Under the pieces are notes generated by a model. It worked only from the letters and a program-made list of their open reading frames with translations. It was not told where the DNA came from and ran no database searches. A DNA stretch of 64,000 nucleotides from Actinomycetaceae bacterium. Lineage in GTDB: Bacteria; Actinomycetota; Actinomycetes; Actinomycetales; Actinomycetaceae. Position numbers and translations under genes: made by a program. The stretch is taken from the NCBI GenBank assembly GCA_030528145.1, contig JAUMZK010000004.1:1-64000 (forward strand), in the 5' to 3' direction. Positions 26,394 to 36,168 of the stretch are shown piece after piece. The number at the start of each line of letters is the position of its first letter. Within the stretch, counting starts at the first letter, position 1.

Positions 26394-28982
26394 TTACTTC
26401 ACCGACAGTGCCAAGCCACCGTCACCCACGTCGGCAACTATCGCATCGCCCTCGTGCGCCTTCCCTGCCAACAGCATCCGTGCCAACTGGTCGCCAATTT
26501 GTTTTTGCACCAAGCGCCGCAACGGACGAGCCCCATACGCCGGGTCGTACCCTTCCTTCGCCAAGTAGGCGCGTGCCGCATCCGACACTTCGAGGTCGAT
26601 ACGCCGGTCCTGCAAACGTTTCGCCATCTGTGCCACCTGCAATTCCACAATCGCCCCCAATTCGTCTTGGGTCAGCGGCTCAAATACTACGACCTCGTCC
26701 AAACGGTTCAAAAACTCGGGTTTGAAGGTCGCCCGAACCATGCTCATTACCGATTCGTGGCGTTCGTGACTGTCCAAAGTTTGGTCAATCAGGAACTGCG
26801 AGCCAAGATTCGACGTCAACACCAAAATGGTGGAACGGAAATCTACAGTCCGCCCCTGCCCGTCCGTCAAACGCCCATCGTCCAACACTTGCAACAAAAT
26901 GTTGAAAATCTCTGGGTGTGCCTTTTCAACCTCGTCCAACAAAATGACCGAATATGGGCGGCGGCGCACTTGCTCAGTGAGCTGCCCACCTTCCTCGTAG
27001 CCAACATACCCCGGAGGCGCACCAATCAACCGCGCCACCGAATGCTTCTCGCTGTACTCCGACATGTCAATGCGCACTAAAGCGTGCTCATCGTCAAATA
27101 AGAAGTCCGCCAGTGCCTTCGCCAACTCGGTTTTGCCCACCCCAGTTGGTCCCAGGAACATAAACGAGCCCGTTGGACGGTTCGGATCCGACACGCCCGC
27201 GCGGGCACGCCGCACCGCATCTGCCACCGCACTCACAGCTGCGCGCTGACCAATCAAACGCTGCCCAATAACGTTCTCCATTTGCAACAATTTGTCGGAT
27301 TCGCCCTCGAGCAAACGCCCCGTAGGAATACCCGTCCACGCTTCCACCACAGCAGCTATTTCTGCCGGACCAACTTTCTCCGCAATCATGGGTTCGGAAA
27401 TTTGGGCGTCCTCGGTCGCTTCGGCTTCTTCGATTTGACGTTCTACCTGCGGTATTTCACCATTTTGCAGCCTGCCGGCTTCCTCCCACTTGCCTTCGCG
27501 CATTGCCAAGTCGAGAGCGGTACGCAGTTCGTCCAAACGCACGCGTAATTCCCCCACCTTGTTGTGTCCAGCTTTTTCGGCTTCCCACCGGGCCGTGAGC
27601 GCAGTCAGCTCCTCTTGCTTATCCGCAAGTTCAGCCCGCAACTTCTCTAGTCGTTCTTGGGCAGCAGCGTCCTCACTTTCCTCAGAATCTAGCAAGTAGG
27701 ACTCTTCCATACGCAAGCGGTCGACCTCGCGCGTCAATTGGTCGATTTCTTCGGGGCTGGAATCCAGTTCCATACGCAAACGTGACGCTGCCTCATCCAC
27801 CAAATCGATGGCTTTATCAGGCAATTGGCGTCCCGTGATGTAACGGTCCGACAGGCGCGCTGCGGCCACTAACGCCCCATCTGAAATAGTGATTTTATGG
27901 TGCGCTTCATACTTGGGGGCGATGCCGCGCAAAATCGCAACCGTGTCTTCGACACTGGGTTCGCCCACGAACACCTGTTGGAAGCGCCGTTCTAACGCCG
28001 GGTCTTTCTCGATGTTTTCGCGGTATTCATCCAAAGTGGTGGCTCCTACCAGGCGCAGTTCGCCGCGCGCCAACATGGGTTTCAGCATGTTTCCGGCGTC
28101 GAGGGCGCCTTCTCCACCAGCGCCAGCACCAACCACCGTGTGCAGCTCGTCAATGAAGGTGACAATTTGCCCGTCGGCGGCTTCAATTTCTGCCAGTACG
28201 GCTTTCAGACGTTCCTCGAATTCGCCACGGTATTTTGCGCCTGCCAGCATAGCACCTATATCTAGGCTTACTAGCTTCTTGTCTCGCAACGATTCGGGCA
28301 CATCCCCAGCAACGATGCGTTGCGCCAGCCCTTCGACTACTGCGGTTTTGCCAACCCCCGGCTCCCCGATTAGCACTGGGTTATTCTTCGTCCGGCGCGA
28401 AAGTACCTGGATTACGCGACGGATTTCGCTGTCGCGCCCAATGACGGGATCCATTTTGCCTTCGCGCGCAACTTCTGTCAGGTCGCGACCGTACTTTTTC
28501 AGGGCTGCAAACGTTCCTTCCGGATTCGCTGAAGTGACAGGACCCCCCGGTCGTACCTGTGGCAGTTTTTCCGAAAGTGCCGTTGCCGTAGCACCCGCCG
28601 CCGCCAAAATTCGCCCGGCATCGGAATCTGATCCCGCCAAAGCGATCAGTAAATGTTCGGTTGACACGTATTCGTCGCCCATGACTTTCGCGTTTGCGCC
28701 CGCATCATTTAGTACATTCACGAGCGCCCGCGACGACTGTGGCGCCGCCACCGAACTGCCTGAACTGGCGGGTAATTGCACGAGGGCGGTGCGTACCTGC
28801 TGTCCTACTGCCTGCCGGTCTGCCCCCACCGCTTCTAATAACCCCAGGGCAATACCGCCCTGTTGGGACATTAACGCGTTTAGCAAGTGCAACGGTTCCA
28901 CCTGTGGATTTCCTGCCGCGCTGGCAGTAGAAAGCGCATCTTGGATGGCTTCCTGCGACTTTGTAGTGAATTTGGTGTTCAC
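26394..28982 (-). CDS. clpB: ClpB disaggregase
   Basis: An 862-residue AAA+ chaperone that pulls proteins out of aggregates together with DnaK. It shows the N-terminal Clp domain (about 1-145), NBD1 with GEPGVGKTA and a Walker B IDELHT, the coiled M-domain (about 410-520, rich in Glu, Leu and Arg), and NBD2 with GPTGVGKTE and [10 protein letters not shown]. The start is GTG with AAGGAGG upstream. A HAIR operator at 29030-29050 places it under HspR. Confidence 0.97.
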   Translation of the reverse strand: MNTKFTTKSQEAIQDALSTASAAGNPQVEPLHLLNALMSQQGGIALGLLEAVGADRQAVGQQVRTALVQLPASSGSSVAAPQSSRALVNVLNDAGANAKVMGDEYVSTEHLLIALAGSDSDAGRILAAAGATATALSEKLPQVRPGGPVTSANPEGTFAALKKYGRDLTEVAREGKMDPVIGRDSEIRRVIQVLSRRTKNNPVLIGEPGVGKTAVVEGLAQRIVAGDVPESLRDKKLVSLDIGAMLAGAKYRGEFEERLKAVLAEIEAADGQIVTFIDELHTVVGAGAGGEGALDAGNMLKPMLARGELRLVGATTLDEYRENIEKDPALERRFQQVFVGEPSVEDTVAILRGIAPKYEAHHKITISDGALVAAARLSDRYITGRQLPDKAIDLVDEAASRLRMELDSSPEEIDQLTREVDRLRMEESYLLDSEESEDAAAQERLEKLRAELADKQEELTALTARWEAEKAGHNKVGELRVRLDELRTALDLAMREGKWEEAGRLQNGEIPQVERQIEEAEATEDAQISEPMIAEKVGPAEIAAVVEAWTGIPTGRLLEGESDKLLQMENVIGQRLIGQRAAVSAVADAVRRARAGVSDPNRPTGSFMFLGPTGVGKTELAKALADFLFDDEHALVRIDMSEYSEKHSVARLIGAPPGYVGYEEGGQLTEQVRRRPYSVILLDEVEKAHPEIFNILLQVLDDGRLTDGQGRTVDFRSTILVLTSNLGSQFLIDQTLDSHERHESVMSMVRATFKPEFLNRLDEVVVFEPLTQDELGAIVELQVAQMAKRLQDRRIDLEVSDAARAYLAKEGYDPAYGARPLRRLVQKQIGDQLARMLLAGKAHEGDAIVADVGDGGLALSVK

Positions 28983-29029
28983 ATTTCCTCCTTGCGTTTT
29001 TCATAGCTATATAGGTAAACACCAACAAC

Positions 29030-29050
29030 CTTGAGTCTATTCCACTCAAC
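29030..29050. promoter_or_regulatory. HAIR operator (HspR site) before clpB
   Basis: CTTGAGT-N7-ACTCAAC, one mismatch from the published HAIR consensus CTTGAGT-N7-ACTCAAG. It lies about 50 bp upstream of the clpB start. Confidence 0.88.
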
Positions 29051-29074
29051 TTTATATTTCGCACAAAAGCACGC

Positions 29075-29098
29075 AAAAAAGGGAGGCGATCGCCTCCC
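29075..29098 (-). terminator. Rho-independent terminator
   Basis: The perfect palindrome GGGAGGCGATCGCCTCCC is followed on the minus strand by six T. It ends the DUF4282 gene just ahead of the clpB promoter. Confidence 0.85.
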
Positions 29099-29119
29099 AA
29101 ATCTTTCAAAGCAAATACG

Positions 29120-29995
29120 CTAGTTGCGTTTCGTGTCCGTCATCAAACCAGTATTACGCGCGGTCTGAATGGTGGCAACCACCAGTTCGAGACCAATGCG
29201 CGCCCACACAATTGCAGACAGAGCCGGTACCGCTCCGAATATGAAAACGAGGAAGCCGAGGAAACCACCACCGCCACCGTTAGAGTACACAACATTGCCC
29301 AAGGAAGAGAGCATCGAACCGGTAACACCAATAAAGACAGCAGCGCCCAACCACACAAAAAGCACGGTTATTACGTGCAAGACGTATAGGATCTTGACCC
29401 AACGCAAAGTCGCATACTTTGTGAAAGTGAAGTCAAACAGCGTAGCGAAGAAGGAATCGGAATCGCCGAACGCGGACGGGCGGTTCTGGTACCCGTAATT
29501 TTGCGGGTAGCCGCTATGGGCTGCGACCTGATTGGTCGGCAAGTATCCCGCCGGCGCTGCCTGCGTTTGCCCACCGTAAGCAGCCCCACCCATGGGCACT
29601 GCCCCTCCCATTGGCATTGTGTACCTGCCACCATTTTGCGGCACAGTCCCGCCGCCACCTGGCAACGGTTGCGACACCCCCATATTTGTATTCCCTAAAT
29701 TACTTGGATTACTTGGATTGCTGCTGTTCATAACGCCACTATTGCCCATTTTGTTATTCGCGGACTGGGCAGGGGCGGGCGCGTCACCTTGTACCGAGGT
29801 CGAGGACGCAACCGGAGCGGCGCCCTCGGAAACTTTCTGCGCGTCATTTACAGAGGACGCCGGCGCGGTTTCGTTCGCTTCGACAGTCGCGCGGACCTGC
29901 GGCTCGGGTTTTGTGTCCCGCGCGGGCGTGCGGGTCGGTTCCGATATAGCTCCGGTACGTGTCCCCGGTGCTGGAGGTGGAGGGGGAGTAGACAT
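29120..29995 (-). CDS. DUF4282-family membrane protein
   Basis: About 291 residues. The N-terminal half is a long low-complexity region rich in Pro, Ala, Asn and Gly, with repeated SNPSN-type stretches. The C-terminal 110 residues hold a DUF4282-like domain: SFFATLFDFTFTKYATLRWVK, then two to three hydrophobic helices separated by a glycine run. The start at ATG 29995 has AAAGGA upstream; the longer frame has no support. Function unknown. Confidence 0.8.
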   Translation of the reverse strand: MSTPPPPPAPGTRTGAISEPTRTPARDTKPEPQVRATVEANETAPASSVNDAQKVSEGAAPVASSTSVQGDAPAPAQSANNKMGNSGVMNSSNPSNPSNLGNTNMGVSQPLPGGGGTVPQNGGRYTMPMGGAVPMGGAAYGGQTQAAPAGYLPTNQVAAHSGYPQNYGYQNRPSAFGDSDSFFATLFDFTFTKYATLRWVKILYVLHVITVLFVWLGAAVFIGVTGSMLSSLGNVVYSNGGGGGFLGFLVFIFGAVPALSAIVWARIGLELVVATIQTARNTGLMTDTKRN

Positions 29996-30228
29996 GCTTT
30001 TCCTTTCAATAGAGCAGAAATAAAGTGTACCAATCGCAGCCCAAGAAAAGTGACGTGTGCCTAACCCCAGAAAGTCAGGGAAACGCATCATTGCGCCACG
30101 CCAATGATGCAACGCCAGTTCCGAACTGCCTAAAAATCGCTTCGTCCCTGGCGCACACTGCCATACTTACGGGGTGAAAGCTTCACGCCGAAACCGGTGC
30201 GCGTTTGCGAAACCTGCCCGCCCCTCCT

Positions 30229-30984
30229 TTAGTGACGTCGCAGCAAACGCACCAGACCCATGATTACCAGCACGACCCCGCCAATTATTATGGCAGCCGC
30301 CGCGTAAAGCGGTACCAGTATTCCGCCCAAGCCGTGGTTTTCAAACAGTTTCTGGAAGGACACAACTTTCGTGTCGCCCTCGCAATTCACCGCATACTTA
30401 CCCGCGTCAAATACCGGAAAAATCAGTAAGTCGTCCCGGAAAGTCACTTGCACGCTTTCAATTTCGCCCTCGTTATGAGTAATCACACACGTGTCCGGGG
30501 TCGCGTTTTGCACGTACGCAATGTCAGTATGTGGAAACTGTACTTCGCCACCACCTGGCATGGTTTTGGCGTGCGTCAACATGTTTTTCAGACCGCTCGG
30601 TTCGGTCCCCAGTACTGCCATATTGCCACTTATGGGCGCTACTACAAACAGCAGCACTAACCCTAAGGCGAGCAGTGCCCACCCCCACCGTCCCCGCTTT
30701 CGTTTTCCTGCGGGTACCTGCACCCTTTTGGCGCCCCAATTATTGCGCGAGGGCGGCGCCGCCTGCATTCCTTCGTCCCACCGACTGTGGTCAGTCCACC
30801 AATTTTTCCGCCGTCGCGTTCCGGCAGATCCCCCGCCTGCGCGCCTGTTTGCACCAGATTTGTCAGCCTGCCGTACCGGTTTCACTGGGTTACCCGGATA
30901 GGGGCTGCCGTCGGGCATTATGGGGTTGCCGTGTTCGTCGCGCGGCAAGCGCACCCCGTACTGTGGCTCATCTTTTTCGGTCAT
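30229..30984 (-). CDS. Hypothetical two-helix membrane protein
   Basis: A 251-residue protein: a hydrophilic, basic, Pro/Gly-rich N-terminus (about 1-100), one membrane helix (about 101-122), an extracytoplasmic domain with two cysteines (TPDTCVIT and AVNCEGD) that may pair, and a second helix near the C-terminus (about 224-245). I do not recognise the family. It starts 9 bp after hspR, so it probably shares the dnaK operon transcript. Confidence 0.75.
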   Translation of the reverse strand: MTEKDEPQYGVRLPRDEHGNPIMPDGSPYPGNPVKPVRQADKSGANRRAGGGSAGTRRRKNWWTDHSRWDEGMQAAPPSRNNWGAKRVQVPAGKRKRGRWGWALLALGLVLLFVVAPISGNMAVLGTEPSGLKNMLTHAKTMPGGGEVQFPHTDIAYVQNATPDTCVITHNEGEIESVQVTFRDDLLIFPVFDAGKYAVNCEGDTKVVSFQKLFENHGLGGILVPLYAAAAIIIGGVVLVIMGLVRLLRRH

Positions 30985-30993
30985 TACAAAAGC

Positions 30994-31506
30994 CTACACG
31001 TCCAACACGATTAGCGTCTGTCCCGTGCTTTCCGCGCCAAACCGCCGCGAATATGGTACGAGGACGCCGCTTTCAGTGCCGGTGTTGTGCCCGGTCCCGC
31101 CACGGGAACCACGGCGTGCCCCCGCTTTCACGCCGGGAATTGGACGGCGCCCGAGCGCGCTCTCCCACACTTCCCCGCTGGCGTTAGCAGCGAAAATGCG
31201 TTGGTCGCGGGCAACTATTTCCCGCAGTTTCGCATTATCGCGCTGCAGGCGGTTAACCTTTTTTTCCAACTCGATTATGCGCCTGATGCCCGCCAGGTTT
31301 ATGCCGTCCTCTTGGCTGAGTTCCTGTACCCGGCGCAACAGGGCAATGTCGGCGGGACTGTAGCGGCGCCCTCGCCCTTTTGTGCGCGAGGGCGTCACCA
31401 AGCCCAACCGGTCGTACTGCCGCAAGGTTTGTGGGTGCATGCCCGCCAGTTCGGCAGCTACCGAAATGACGTACACCGCGGCGTTGAACAGTGGGTCGGA
31501 ACTCAT
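30994..31506 (-). CDS. hspR: HspR heat-shock repressor
   Basis: A 170-residue MerR-type repressor. The helix-turn-helix reads [38 protein letters not shown] (about 12-48), followed by a coiled segment ([20 protein letters not shown]). It binds HAIR sites, with DnaK as co-repressor in Streptomyces. Its start overlaps the dnaJ stop by 4 bp. Three HAIR sites are in this window. Confidence 0.95.
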   Translation of the reverse strand: MSSDPLFNAAVYVISVAAELAGMHPQTLRQYDRLGLVTPSRTKGRGRRYSPADIALLRRVQELSQEDGINLAGIRRIIELEKKVNRLQRDNAKLREIVARDQRIFAANASGEVWESALGRRPIPGVKAGARRGSRGGTGHNTGTESGVLVPYSRRFGAESTGQTLIVLDV

Positions 31507-32516
31507 TGTGTCCGTGCCTCCTCGACCAAATTCTCCCTGGGGTCAAAGTCGGCTGTTTCGTCTGCGAATGTTGCCAGGGCTTTCTTTGCCCTCCGACTCA
31601 GTTTTGTGGGCACCACAATTTGCACGGTTACCAGCAGGTCTCCGCTCGCAGTGGCGCCCCGTCCGCGCAGTCTCAGTACGGCTCCTGAGGGCGTCCCGGC
31701 GGGTACCTTCACTTTCACGCTTTCCCCGTCCAACAAGGGGATTTCAACTTTCGCGCCGAGTACTGCTTCGCTAACGCTGACAGGCAGGTCCATGCGCAGG
31801 TGTTTGCCATCGATGCGGAAGACCGGGTGTGGTTTGACCTTGATGGATACCACCAAGTCGCCAGATTCACCACCGTTCGGACTGGGTCGACCTTGACCGC
31901 GCAAACGCACTTTTTTCCCACTGTGTACCCCGGCGGGAATGCGCACGGTCATGGTGCGTCCTTCCACTTTCATTTTCAAAGTGGTGCCTTTCAGAGCTTG
32001 ACGCAAAGTTAGTTCGGTTTCCGCCATCAAGTCGGCGCCTTTGCGGGGACCGGGGGCGCCACCAGCGAAACCGCCAAATGGCGTGCCCCCCGCATTTGCG
32101 CCAGCTGCCGCAGCGCCACCGAACATTTGCGACAAAATGTCTTCAAAACCGCCACTGCTACCGCTGGTACTGAAGCGGACGCGGGTATTTCCGCCCGCAC
32201 CGCCCCCAGTAAACATCGAGAAAATGTCTTCAAAACCACCGGCGCCCCCGCCCGGACCGGCCGAGAAGCGTGCCCCGCCCCCAGCCATTGTTCGCAGCGC
32301 GTCGTACTGTTTGCGCTGTCCTTCATCTGACAGCACTGCGTACGCTTCACCGATTTCTTTGAATTTGTCTTCTGCAGCCTGATCCCCTGGGTTTTGGTCG
32401 GGATGGTATTTGCGCGCGAGCTTATGGTAGGCCTTCTTTATTGCCGCCTTGTCGGCGTCCTTGCTCACGCCCAGGATTTTGTAAAAATCCTTGTCAAGCC
32501 AATCATGGTTAGTCAC
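31503..32516 (-). CDS. dnaJ: DnaJ-family co-chaperone without zinc finger
   Basis: A 337-residue J-protein. The J-domain carries HPD (RKYHPDQNP), followed by a Gly/Phe/Ala-rich linker with repeated [21 protein letters not shown] segments and two C-terminal substrate-binding domains. No cysteines or CxxCxGxG repeats are present, so it is a class B (CbpA-like) J-protein rather than the class A DnaJ common in this operon. It would stimulate the DnaK ATPase. The HspR gene overlaps its end. Confidence 0.93.
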   Translation of the reverse strand: MTNHDWLDKDFYKILGVSKDADKAAIKKAYHKLARKYHPDQNPGDQAAEDKFKEIGEAYAVLSDEGQRKQYDALRTMAGGGARFSAGPGGGAGGFEDIFSMFTGGGAGGNTRVRFSTSGSSGGFEDILSQMFGGAAAAGANAGGTPFGGFAGGAPGPRKGADLMAETELTLRQALKGTTLKMKVEGRTMTVRIPAGVHSGKKVRLRGQGRPSPNGGESGDLVVSIKVKPHPVFRIDGKHLRMDLPVSVSEAVLGAKVEIPLLDGESVKVKVPAGTPSGAVLRLRGRGATASGDLLVTVQIVVPTKLSRRAKKALATFADETADFDPRENLVEEARTQ

Positions 32517-32529
32517 CCGCGCACCTCCT

Positions 32530-33237
32530 TTAAGCTGGGTTGGAGACCATTACTTTGGTGGGGCGCAACACTTTTTCTGCGGTGCGGTACCCCGGTTGTA
32601 GCACTTGCGCAATGGTCGGTTCGGTAACTTCCGCCGACTCGCTTGCCATCAGTGCGTCGTGAATATTCGGGTCGAAAACTTCCCCCGCTGTCCCATAACG
32701 TTCCAAACCGAAACCTGACTTTAGGGCGTCCTCGAGCTTGGTTGCGATAGCCGCAAATGGCCCTTCCTGCAGGTCGCCGTGTTCCCTGGCAGCGTGAATA
32801 TCGTCGAGGACGGACAGCAAGGATTCCATTACCTCGGCTTGTCCTGCCTTGCGGTGGGCGCCGACTTCTTGTTTGGAGCGGCGCACATAGTTTTGGTATT
32901 CCGAATTCAGGTTGTAAATATCGGCTTTTGCCCTGGCGAGGTCGTCACCGAGCTGACCAATAATTTCTTCAGCGCTTGTTTCGTCTGTTGTTTCCTCGGA
33001 TTTTTCCAGATTAGCTGCGTCTGCACTTTCACCGGCGTCCGCGTTCTGAGTGCCAGAGCCGACAGCCGAGGCGGCGGCAGTGGAAGCCTCGGGGGCATCC
33101 GCACCCGCACCTACTGCCACGTTTTCGTCCTCGACTGTCGTTTTCAAAAATTCTTCGGCTTGCGCAGCAATGTTCGGCTGATTATCCGAGGGCTCCGGGG
33201 CGGCGTGCGCCCCCGAGTTCTGCGGTTTGTCAGTCAA
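32530..33237 (-). CDS. grpE: GrpE nucleotide-exchange factor
   Basis: A 235-residue GrpE. A long acidic N-terminus (about 1-90) is followed by the coiled helix ([20 protein letters not shown]) and the C-terminal beta domain with PNIHDALM and [21 protein letters not shown]. It releases ADP from DnaK. Its ATG directly follows the dnaK stop. Confidence 0.96.
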   Translation of the reverse strand: MTDKPQNSGAHAAPEPSDNQPNIAAQAEEFLKTTVEDENVAVGAGADAPEASTAAASAVGSGTQNADAGESADAANLEKSEETTDETSAEEIIGQLGDDLARAKADIYNLNSEYQNYVRRSKQEVGAHRKAGQAEVMESLLSVLDDIHAAREHGDLQEGPFAAIATKLEDALKSGFGLERYGTAGEVFDPNIHDALMASESAEVTEPTIAQVLQPGYRTAEKVLRPTKVMVSNPA

Positions 33238-35091
33238 TTACTTGTCCTCTTCTTCGTCTACAACTTCGGCGTCGATCACGTCATCGTCGCTGCTGCTACT
33301 TTGAGCATCTGCCGCGGGGGCTTCGGCTTGTTCTGCCTGCGCCTGCGCGTACAGTGCTTGCCCGATGGCTTGTGCCTTGTTGTTCAGGTCTTCCAATGCG
33401 GTCTTGACTGCGTCCGTGTCTTCGCCCTCGAGCGCCTTCTTTACTGCGTCGACGGCTTTACGAACCGGCGCCACCGTGTCTTCGGGCAGTTTGTCGGCGT
33501 TGTCTTTGAGCAGCTTGTCTATAGAGTAGACGGTTTGTTCCGCATTGTTGCGCACTTCTTGGTCTTCGCGACGCTTCTTGTCTTCTTCGGCATGCGCTTC
33601 GGCTTCCTTGATCATCCGCTCGATGTCTTCCTTGTCGAGGGCGCTGCCACCGGTAATAGTCATGGACTGTTCTTTGCCAGTGCCACGGTCTTTGGCGGAC
33701 ACATGGACGATGCCGTTAGCGTCAATGTCGAAGGTCACTTCGATTTGGGGGACGCCCCGTGGTGCGGGCGCAATACCGGTCAGTTCGAAGGTGCCCAGTG
33801 GCTTGTTATCCCGCGCGAATTGGCGTTCGCCCTGGTAGACCTGGATGAGGACGGAAGGCTGGTTGTCTTCGGCGGTGCTGAAGACTTCGGAGCGTTTCGT
33901 CGGAATAGCGGTGTTACGGTCGATCAGGTTGGTCATAACCCCACCCTTGGTTTCGATACCCAGGGACAGTGGGGTGACGTCGATCAACAGCACGTCGGAG
34001 CGTTCACCCTTGAGGACGCCCGCTTGCAGTGCCGCCCCTACAGCCACTACTTCGTCGGGGTTTACGCCCTTGTTGGGTTCGCGACCGCCGGTTAGTTCCT
34101 TGACGATTTCGCTGACGGCGGGCATACGCGTGGACCCACCGACGAGGACGACGTGGTCGATATCCGACAGGGCGATGCCAGCGTCCTTGATTACCTGGTT
34201 GAATGGCGCTTTGGTGCGTTCCAGCAGGTCGCGCGTCATTTCTTCGAACTTGGCGCGGGTCAGCTTTTCGTCCAGGTGGACGGGCCCGGCTTCGGTCATG
34301 GTTAGGTATTGCAGGGAAATGGTAGTCTGCATTGCCGAAGACAGTTCTTTCTTGGCTTGTTCTGCGGCTTCGCGCAGGCGTTGCAACGCCACCTTATCCT
34401 TGGACAGGTCTACGCCGTTGGCGTTCTTGACCTGGTCAACTAGCCACTGCACGATGCGGTTGTCCCAGTCGTCACCACCGAGCTGGTTGTCACCGTGGGT
34501 GGCGCGCACCTGAATAGTGGAGAATTCGTCCTCGTCTTTGCCAACTTCCAGCAAGGACACGTCGAAGGTGCCGCCGCCGAGGTCGAACACTAGGATCAGT
34601 TCGTCTTCTTTGCCTTTTTCCAGGCCGTAGGCGAGGGCGGCTGCGGTCGGTTCGTTGACGATGCGTTGGACATTGAGTCCGGCGATTTGTCCGGCTTCCT
34701 TGGTGGCTTGCCGTTGCGCGTCGTTGAAGTAGGCGGGTACGGTAATGACCGCGTCGGTCACTTTGTCGCCCAAGTATTCTTCGGCGTCGTGCTTTAGTTT
34801 GGACAGGATGCGGGCGGAAATTTCTTGGGCAGTGTATGCCTTGTCATCGATCTTCATTTTCCAGTCGGTGCCCATGTGGCGTTTTACCGAGCTGATGGTG
34901 CGATCCACGTTGGTAACCGCCTGGCGCTTAGCGACTTCGCCCACCAGAACTTCGCCGGATTTGCTGAAGGCTACCACGGAAGGGGTGGTGCGTTGCCCTT
35001 CGGCGTTGGCAATAACGGTGGGTTCGCCACCTTCGAGTACAGCGATAGCAGAGTTCGTAGTGCCGAGGTCGATTCCTACTGCGCGTGCCAT
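33238..35091 (-). CDS. dnaK: DnaK (Hsp70)
   Basis: A 617-residue Hsp70 chaperone. The ATPase domain shows [28 protein letters not shown] and [10 protein letters not shown]; the linker and substrate domain follow ([16 protein letters not shown]), then an acidic C-terminal tail ending [11 protein letters not shown]. Length fits actinobacterial DnaK. It heads the dnaK-grpE-dnaJ-hspR operon. Confidence 0.98.
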   Translation of the reverse strand: MARAVGIDLGTTNSAIAVLEGGEPTVIANAEGQRTTPSVVAFSKSGEVLVGEVAKRQAVTNVDRTISSVKRHMGTDWKMKIDDKAYTAQEISARILSKLKHDAEEYLGDKVTDAVITVPAYFNDAQRQATKEAGQIAGLNVQRIVNEPTAAALAYGLEKGKEDELILVFDLGGGTFDVSLLEVGKDEDEFSTIQVRATHGDNQLGGDDWDNRIVQWLVDQVKNANGVDLSKDKVALQRLREAAEQAKKELSSAMQTTISLQYLTMTEAGPVHLDEKLTRAKFEEMTRDLLERTKAPFNQVIKDAGIALSDIDHVVLVGGSTRMPAVSEIVKELTGGREPNKGVNPDEVVAVGAALQAGVLKGERSDVLLIDVTPLSLGIETKGGVMTNLIDRNTAIPTKRSEVFSTAEDNQPSVLIQVYQGERQFARDNKPLGTFELTGIAPAPRGVPQIEVTFDIDANGIVHVSAKDRGTGKEQSMTITGGSALDKEDIERMIKEAEAHAEEDKKRREDQEVRNNAEQTVYSIDKLLKDNADKLPEDTVAPVRKAVDAVKKALEGEDTDAVKTALEDLNNKAQAIGQALYAQAQAEQAEAPAADAQSSSSDDDVIDAEVVDEEEDK

Positions 35092-35154
35092 AATTTGTCT
35101 CCTTTTCTGCGACCTGCCGGTCGCGATGCCTGGGGCTGCCAGGCATCAAAGCTA

Positions 35155-35175
35155 GTTGAGTCTGTTATGCTCAAG
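35155..35175. promoter_or_regulatory. HAIR operator 1 before dnaK
   Basis: GTTGAGT-N7-GCTCAAG, matching the HAIR consensus except for one base in each arm. It lies about 65 bp ahead of the dnaK start. Confidence 0.8.
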
Positions 35176-35217
35176 TCTTCTATCTTCATTTCAACCTGTC
35201 AAGTCGAAAATCTGAAA

Positions 35218-35238
35218 GTTGAGTCTACTTAACTCAAC
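35218..35238. promoter_or_regulatory. HAIR operator 2 before dnaK
   Basis: GTTGAGT-N7-ACTCAAC, perfectly symmetric. A TTGACA (-35-like) hexamer lies between the two HAIR sites, so HspR bound at both could close the promoter. Confidence 0.85.
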
Positions 35239-35512
35239 CCAAGTAGGGTGCGAAATATTCCCCCGCATTTCAAACTCAGACATGAAGAGCGTCACATACA
35301 GTCGTAATTGTTTGGTAGCTGTCGCGAGATTGGTGACGCCACGGGATTGACGAGGGCGCCGCGCAGGTTTGCGGTTCACGTAACGCGCTCGCGACGTAAA
35401 TAGAGCCTTGGCAAACCAGGGATTCTTGGGGGAAAGTTCAGGCCAGCCCGAAATTTACCCGGAACCTAAGCGGTGTATTGCAGCGCAATGCGGTCTTCGG
35501 GGCTGCGCTGCC

Positions 35513-35570
35513 GTGAGTGCAAATTTTTTGTTGAGGACGAACGATTTTGCTGAGGGCGAATGGTTTTGCT
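35513..35570. repeat. Repeat family copy D
   Basis: Three tandem units: GTGAGTGCAAATTTTTTGTT, GAGGACGAACGATTTTGCT and GAGGGCGAATGGTTTTGCT. Confidence 0.7.
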
Positions 35571-35813
35571 GCCGATGAAGAGCAACAATGGGTTTGAGGC
35601 GGGCGCGGTGCCCGTGAGCCGGACCGATGGTCCGACTCAATGCCCACCGAACCGCCCGCGCTCCGCCCCAAACCCAGTCTTTGCGCCTTACCCCAGATTC
35701 AGTGCCGAATTGCTAACAGAAACTGAACTGTTTGCGTGCGTGGCGTCCTCAGGAGAGAGGAAACCCAGCACCAAAAGTCCACCAATCCACCTGCTTACCA
35801 GATCCAACCTACC

Positions 35814-35834
35814 GTGAGTGCAAACCATTTCGCT
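35814..35834. repeat. Repeat family copy E (single unit)
   Basis: One unit, GTGAGTGCAAACC + ATTTCGCT, identical to part of copy C. Confidence 0.65.
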
Positions 35835-36090
35835 GACAACAACAACTCTTGACACCGTCTACGCCCCTCCCCCGCTCACTGGCTACCGGTCAGCTATCTC
35901 CAGGGCAGGCGACTCACAAATGTGCCGACGCTCACGAACGATTCGCACAAGCAGCCACGATGGATACAAGTTCCCCCGAAGTGGCAGGTGTGTTGAAGAG
36001 CGCGATTCCCCCTCGCGATTAGGAACTTCGCACTTCTAGATTGAGTTTTATTAATGCTGGTTGAGGCGTCTTAGAGAGTAAACTGCGCCA

Positions 36091-36128
36091 CCCCGACTGG
36101 CGGTCATGGGTGAGTGAACTAGTCGGGG
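36091..36128 (-). terminator. Hairpin downstream of hsdR
   Basis: CCCCGACT (36091-36098) and AGTCGGGG (36121-36128) can pair around 22 bases, 40 bp after the hsdR stop. The loop is long, so it is a moderate candidate. Confidence 0.4.
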
Positions 36129-36168
36129 TTTCGCGCGCAGCAGTGTTTCGCTTCCTCGGGCGCTTGAC

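Larger units (their letters stand above)
35092..36168. other. Long intergenic region between dnaK and hsdR
   Basis: About 1.08 kb without a supported gene. The dnaK-proximal end holds two HAIR operators and a TTGACA hexamer (35197-35202, minus strand). Repeat copies D and E lie at 35513-35570 and 35814-35834. Short frames here (such as 35560-35817) have no family features. The right end holds the hairpin at 36091-36128. The region probably marks one border of the acquired restriction-modification locus. Confidence 0.6.

Noticed and set aside
27889..29034. Long plus-strand open frame (381 codons) over clpB
   Set aside because: Serine/arginine-rich shadow of the clpB coding frame; clpB is certain.
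32779..34095. Long plus-strand open frame (438 codons) over dnaK and grpE
   Set aside because: It is antisense to strongly conserved genes and has Cys/Phe/Val-rich composition with no family features.
35560..35817. Small gene of 85 codons between dnaK and hsdR
   Set aside because: Proline-rich low-information translation, no ribosome site seen, and the start lies in repeat copy D.
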